The notes beneath the pieces were generated by a model that saw only the letters and a list, made by a program, of their open reading frames with translations, was not told where the DNA came from and searched no databases. A stretch of DNA of 64,000 nt. Origin: Paenibacillus xylanilyticus (GTDB taxonomy: Bacteria; Bacillota; Bacilli; Paenibacillales; Paenibacillaceae). Location: NCBI RefSeq assembly GCF_009664365.1, contig NZ_CP044310.1, forward strand, positions 4,777,001 through 4,841,000, read 5' to 3'. Below are positions 62,457-64,000 of this stretch, one piece after another. Within the stretch, counting starts at the first letter, position 1. The number at the start of each line of letters is the position of its first letter. Position numbers and translations under genes: made by a program.

Positions 62457-63113
62457 TTAGTTTGTATTCTGCGCTGCCTTCCAGGCTTCCTCCACCGACA
62501 CAGGGGATTTGCTGCTGCTCTCTCCGCTTCCTTCTTTTGTCCACAGAGGCGGGTAATAGGCAAATACTTGTCCCGTTTGAAGCTGTCCCAGATCATTTTG
62601 CCATCCTTCCCAGCGGAAGGTCTGGTAGAACTGCTGCAAATCGCCATCTGCCAGCCAGGTGAGAAATTCCGAATAAGTAAGCTCCGTCGCTTCCCATTCC
62701 TGAGCATCCGGCGCATAATAATATATTTCTCCAGTACGACCGAACTTGCCGGTATCCAGCGCAAAAAATCCACCTGCCACATCATAGGCAACCACCATCA
62801 TACCCTCCAGTGCCTGTACGCAGGGCTTGTCGCTCACACCATTCCAGCTCGTCAGACTTCCAAATACGCTCTCACCGCCTGCACCCAGCAGCGTGATCCA
62901 CCCGTGATCAAACACCATACCTTCCGTCTCGTAAGCAACAGCTCCCAGATAGGATTTGGTGCTCACCTGAAGACGATAGAGTGTATCTGCTCCATCCTCT
63001 GGTCTTGCGGAAACATACTCATATGTATTTTGCCCGTTATCCAGTAGTTCCTTGAGTTCCTCCCACGCGTGATTGTCCCGATCCAATAGTTCATCTGCAG
63101 ATAATGTTTGCAT
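62457..63113 (-). CDS. DUF2625-family protein
   Basis: A 218-residue cytoplasmic protein. LYRLQVSTKSYLGAVAYETEGMVFDHGWITLLGAGG (pattern LQVSTKS.LGA then DHGW..LLGAG) is the hallmark of DUF2625 proteins, which occur in Gram-positive and Gram-negative bacteria and have no proven role. The C-terminal tail is Ser/Lys/Glu-rich. GGAAGGAG precedes the ATG. It directly follows a broken SUKH-like gene on the same strand (4 bp apart), a family used as immunity proteins in polymorphic toxin systems, so an immunity-like role is possible. Confidence 0.8.
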   Translation of the reverse strand: MQTLSADELLDRDNHAWEELKELLDNGQNTYEYVSARPEDGADTLYRLQVSTKSYLGAVAYETEGMVFDHGWITLLGAGGESVFGSLTSWNGVSDKPCVQALEGMMVVAYDVAGGFFALDTGKFGRTGEIYYYAPDAQEWEATELTYSEFLTWLADGDLQQFYQTFRWEGWQNDLGQLQTGQVFAYYPPLWTKEGSGESSSKSPVSVEEAWKAAQNTN

Positions 63114-63117
63114 ATTT

Positions 63118-63368
63118 TTACTCCTTCCAAGTCATATCAAAAATATAAAGATTGCCGCTCCCATCCATCGCGAAGGAAACCGAGCCCGGCATGTATTCTG
63201 CAAATTTCATAGGCCAGATTCATCTCTCTAAAATCAGAAGTACCAAAAAAACTGAAAGATCCTCTCCCCATGCTGGAATTCTCCACCGTTGGAATAGGTG
63301 AGTAAATGCGCATGACTGTCTGGCAATGACCGCTTCTCCCATTCCTTTTCAAAAACATCATTCCACAT
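63118..63368 (-). pseudogene. Frameshifted SMI1/KNR4 (SUKH)-like gene
   Basis: A good ribosome site (GGAGGG) and ATG at 63368 start a frame reading WNDVFEKEWEKRSLPDSHAH, then LLTYSNGGE, which matches the LPxxY..FL...NGGE start of SUKH proteins. The frame then stops after FQFFWYF. The expected continuation is found in the other two frames: FFGTSDFREMNLAYEIC, then EYMPGSVSFAMDGSGNLYIFDM, the conserved Pro-Gly...Gly-Asp/Met-Gly-x-Gly part. Two frameshifts are needed, one at a T7 run (about 63250-63262). At about 84 residues it is also shorter than usual, so it is probably broken. It abuts the DUF2625 gene. Confidence 0.75.
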
Positions 63369-63440
63369 GCTTAACCCTCCATACACACTCACATTTTACC
63401 TTTCTATCAGCATAACATGGCATATTTCACCATTCAAATC

Positions 63441-63449
63441 TGCTATAAT
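63441..63449 (+). promoter_or_regulatory. Extended -10 promoter for the beta-helix lipoprotein
   Basis: TGCTATAAT is an extended -10 element, 35 bp before the TTG start. The -35 at 17-bp spacing (CATATT) is weak. Confidence 0.5.
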
Positions 63450-63484
63450 CAAAACTTCACAGCTAATCATAAGGAGGAAATACT

Positions 63485-64000
63485 TTGTTTCGTGCAGTTA
63501 AACTTTGCTTTCTGGCTCTGACGCTGCTGGCAGCGGGTTGTCAGGATCAGGCTTCGTCTATTCCAACTCCTGCTCCTGCTGACGGATCCGGCCAACAGGA
63601 ATTCTATTACATATCACCTTCAGGTGACGATGCAAACAGCGGTACGATTCAATCCCCTTGGAAAACAATGCAGCATGCTTCTGAACATGCCAAGCCAGGG
63701 AGTACGGTCTATTTGCGAGAGGGCGTGTACCAGCAGAAAGTCAAAATCACCCGGAGCGGCCATTCCTCCACCGAGCCTACCACCTTTTCCAGCTATCCCA
63801 ATGAGAAAGCCATTATTGACGGAAAAGGCCTGTCTGTTAATGGACTTGAAGGCTTGATTGAAGTTGAGAATGCCAGCTTCATCACGATACAGAATGTTGA
63901 GATTCGCAACTTCACCACAACCCATGCTGACCAGGTACCCACCGGGATTTATGTACACGGAGCTGGAGAACACATCCAGATTATAGGCAATACCGTACAC
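63485..64000 (+). CDS. Lipoprotein with right-handed beta-helix domain (3' truncated by window)
   Basis: 172 codons are visible and the frame is open at the window end. The start is TTG at 63485 with AAGGAGGAAA upstream. A lipoprotein signal ends in the lipobox LAAGC (Cys18), followed by a Pro/Ala/Ser linker and, from about residue 40, the SPSGDDANSGTIQSPWKTMQ stretch (DUF1565-like start) and short strand repeats (LIEVENASFITIQNVEIRNF) of a pectate-lyase-like beta-helix. Such surface enzymes act on pectin, alginate or other acidic polysaccharides. The substrate cannot be told from this part. Confidence 0.8.
   Translation, partial: MFRAVKLCFLALTLLAAGCQDQASSIPTPAPADGSGQQEFYYISPSGDDANSGTIQSPWKTMQHASEHAKPGSTVYLREGVYQQKVKITRSGHSSTEPTTFSSYPNEKAIIDGKGLSVNGLEGLIEVENASFITIQNVEIRNFTTTHADQVPTGIYVHGAGEHIQIIGNTVH

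Noticed and set aside
1..64000. CRISPR arrays, tRNA, rRNA, prophage or secondary-metabolite gene cluster
   Set aside because: No regularly spaced repeats, cloverleaf genes, phage structural genes or modular synthase genes were seen anywhere in the window.

Overview
The window looks like a chromosomal segment of a Paenibacillus-type Firmicute; this is an inference. Supporting signs are SLH-domain surface protein, strong AGGAGG ribosome-binding sites with frequent GTG/TTG starts, an Lpl-type sugar ABC transporter paired with a membrane-anchored AraC regulator, a Bacillus-style sacB leader with an antitermination site, a Bacillus-type Fur box and a collagen-like, exosporium-type protein. No rRNA, tRNA or CRISPR array was seen. 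Both ends cut through genes.

Layout. 1-4.9 kb: tail of an S-layer-like protein, an RCC1-repeat protein, a small membrane protein, an MFS exporter and an ADP-ribosylglycohydrolase. 5.4-7.3 kb: a HAD phosphatase plus mannitol-1-phosphate dehydrogenase operon with no mannitol PTS, which suggests mannitol synthesis. 7.4-10 kb: three envelope genes (two lipoproteins and a polysaccharide deacetylase). 10.2-16.2 kb: EamA transporter, 3-mercaptopyruvate-type sulfurtransferase, a secreted acetamidase-like protein flanked by a second decayed copy of the sulfurtransferase 3' end, then a CPBP protease and a divergent TetR with two palindromic operators. 16.5-22.2 kb: sucrose/levan cluster sacX-sacY-sacB-levB with a RAT/terminator leader. 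22.6-24.4 kb: NAD(P)H oxidoreductase, HxlR regulator and a short-chain dehydrogenase around a 41-bp dyad. 24.5-25.8 kb: an intact IS3-family element sitting in the loop of a bidirectional terminator.

25.9-40.8 kb is an amino-sugar locus of seven tightly packed minus-strand genes: two permeases, a binding lipoprotein, a secreted GH18-like enzyme, nagB, nagA and a cytoplasmic GH20-GH3 double glycosidase. It is read away from a divergent AraC-type regulator. The expected flow is extracellular cleavage, ABC import, intracellular release of GlcNAc, then NagA and NagB feeding glycolysis; no GlcNAc kinase is present. A 133-bp direct repeat of the promoter region brackets a lipoprotein gene inserted between the operon and its regulator.

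40.9-64 kb is mixed: leucine-rich protein, aminotransferase, chemoreceptor, Fur-box-controlled siderophore transporter (binding protein plus fused FecCD permease), CueP-like protein, TetR, SDR, an orphan undecaprenyl diphosphate synthase, collagen-like protein, a PTS EIIBC whose phosphorylated Cys is Asp, hybrid cluster protein, a beta/gamma-crystallin-like protein ahead of a Ca2+ P-type ATPase, an MFS exporter, a DUF2625 protein next to a frameshifted SUKH-like gene, and the start of a beta-helix lipoprotein.
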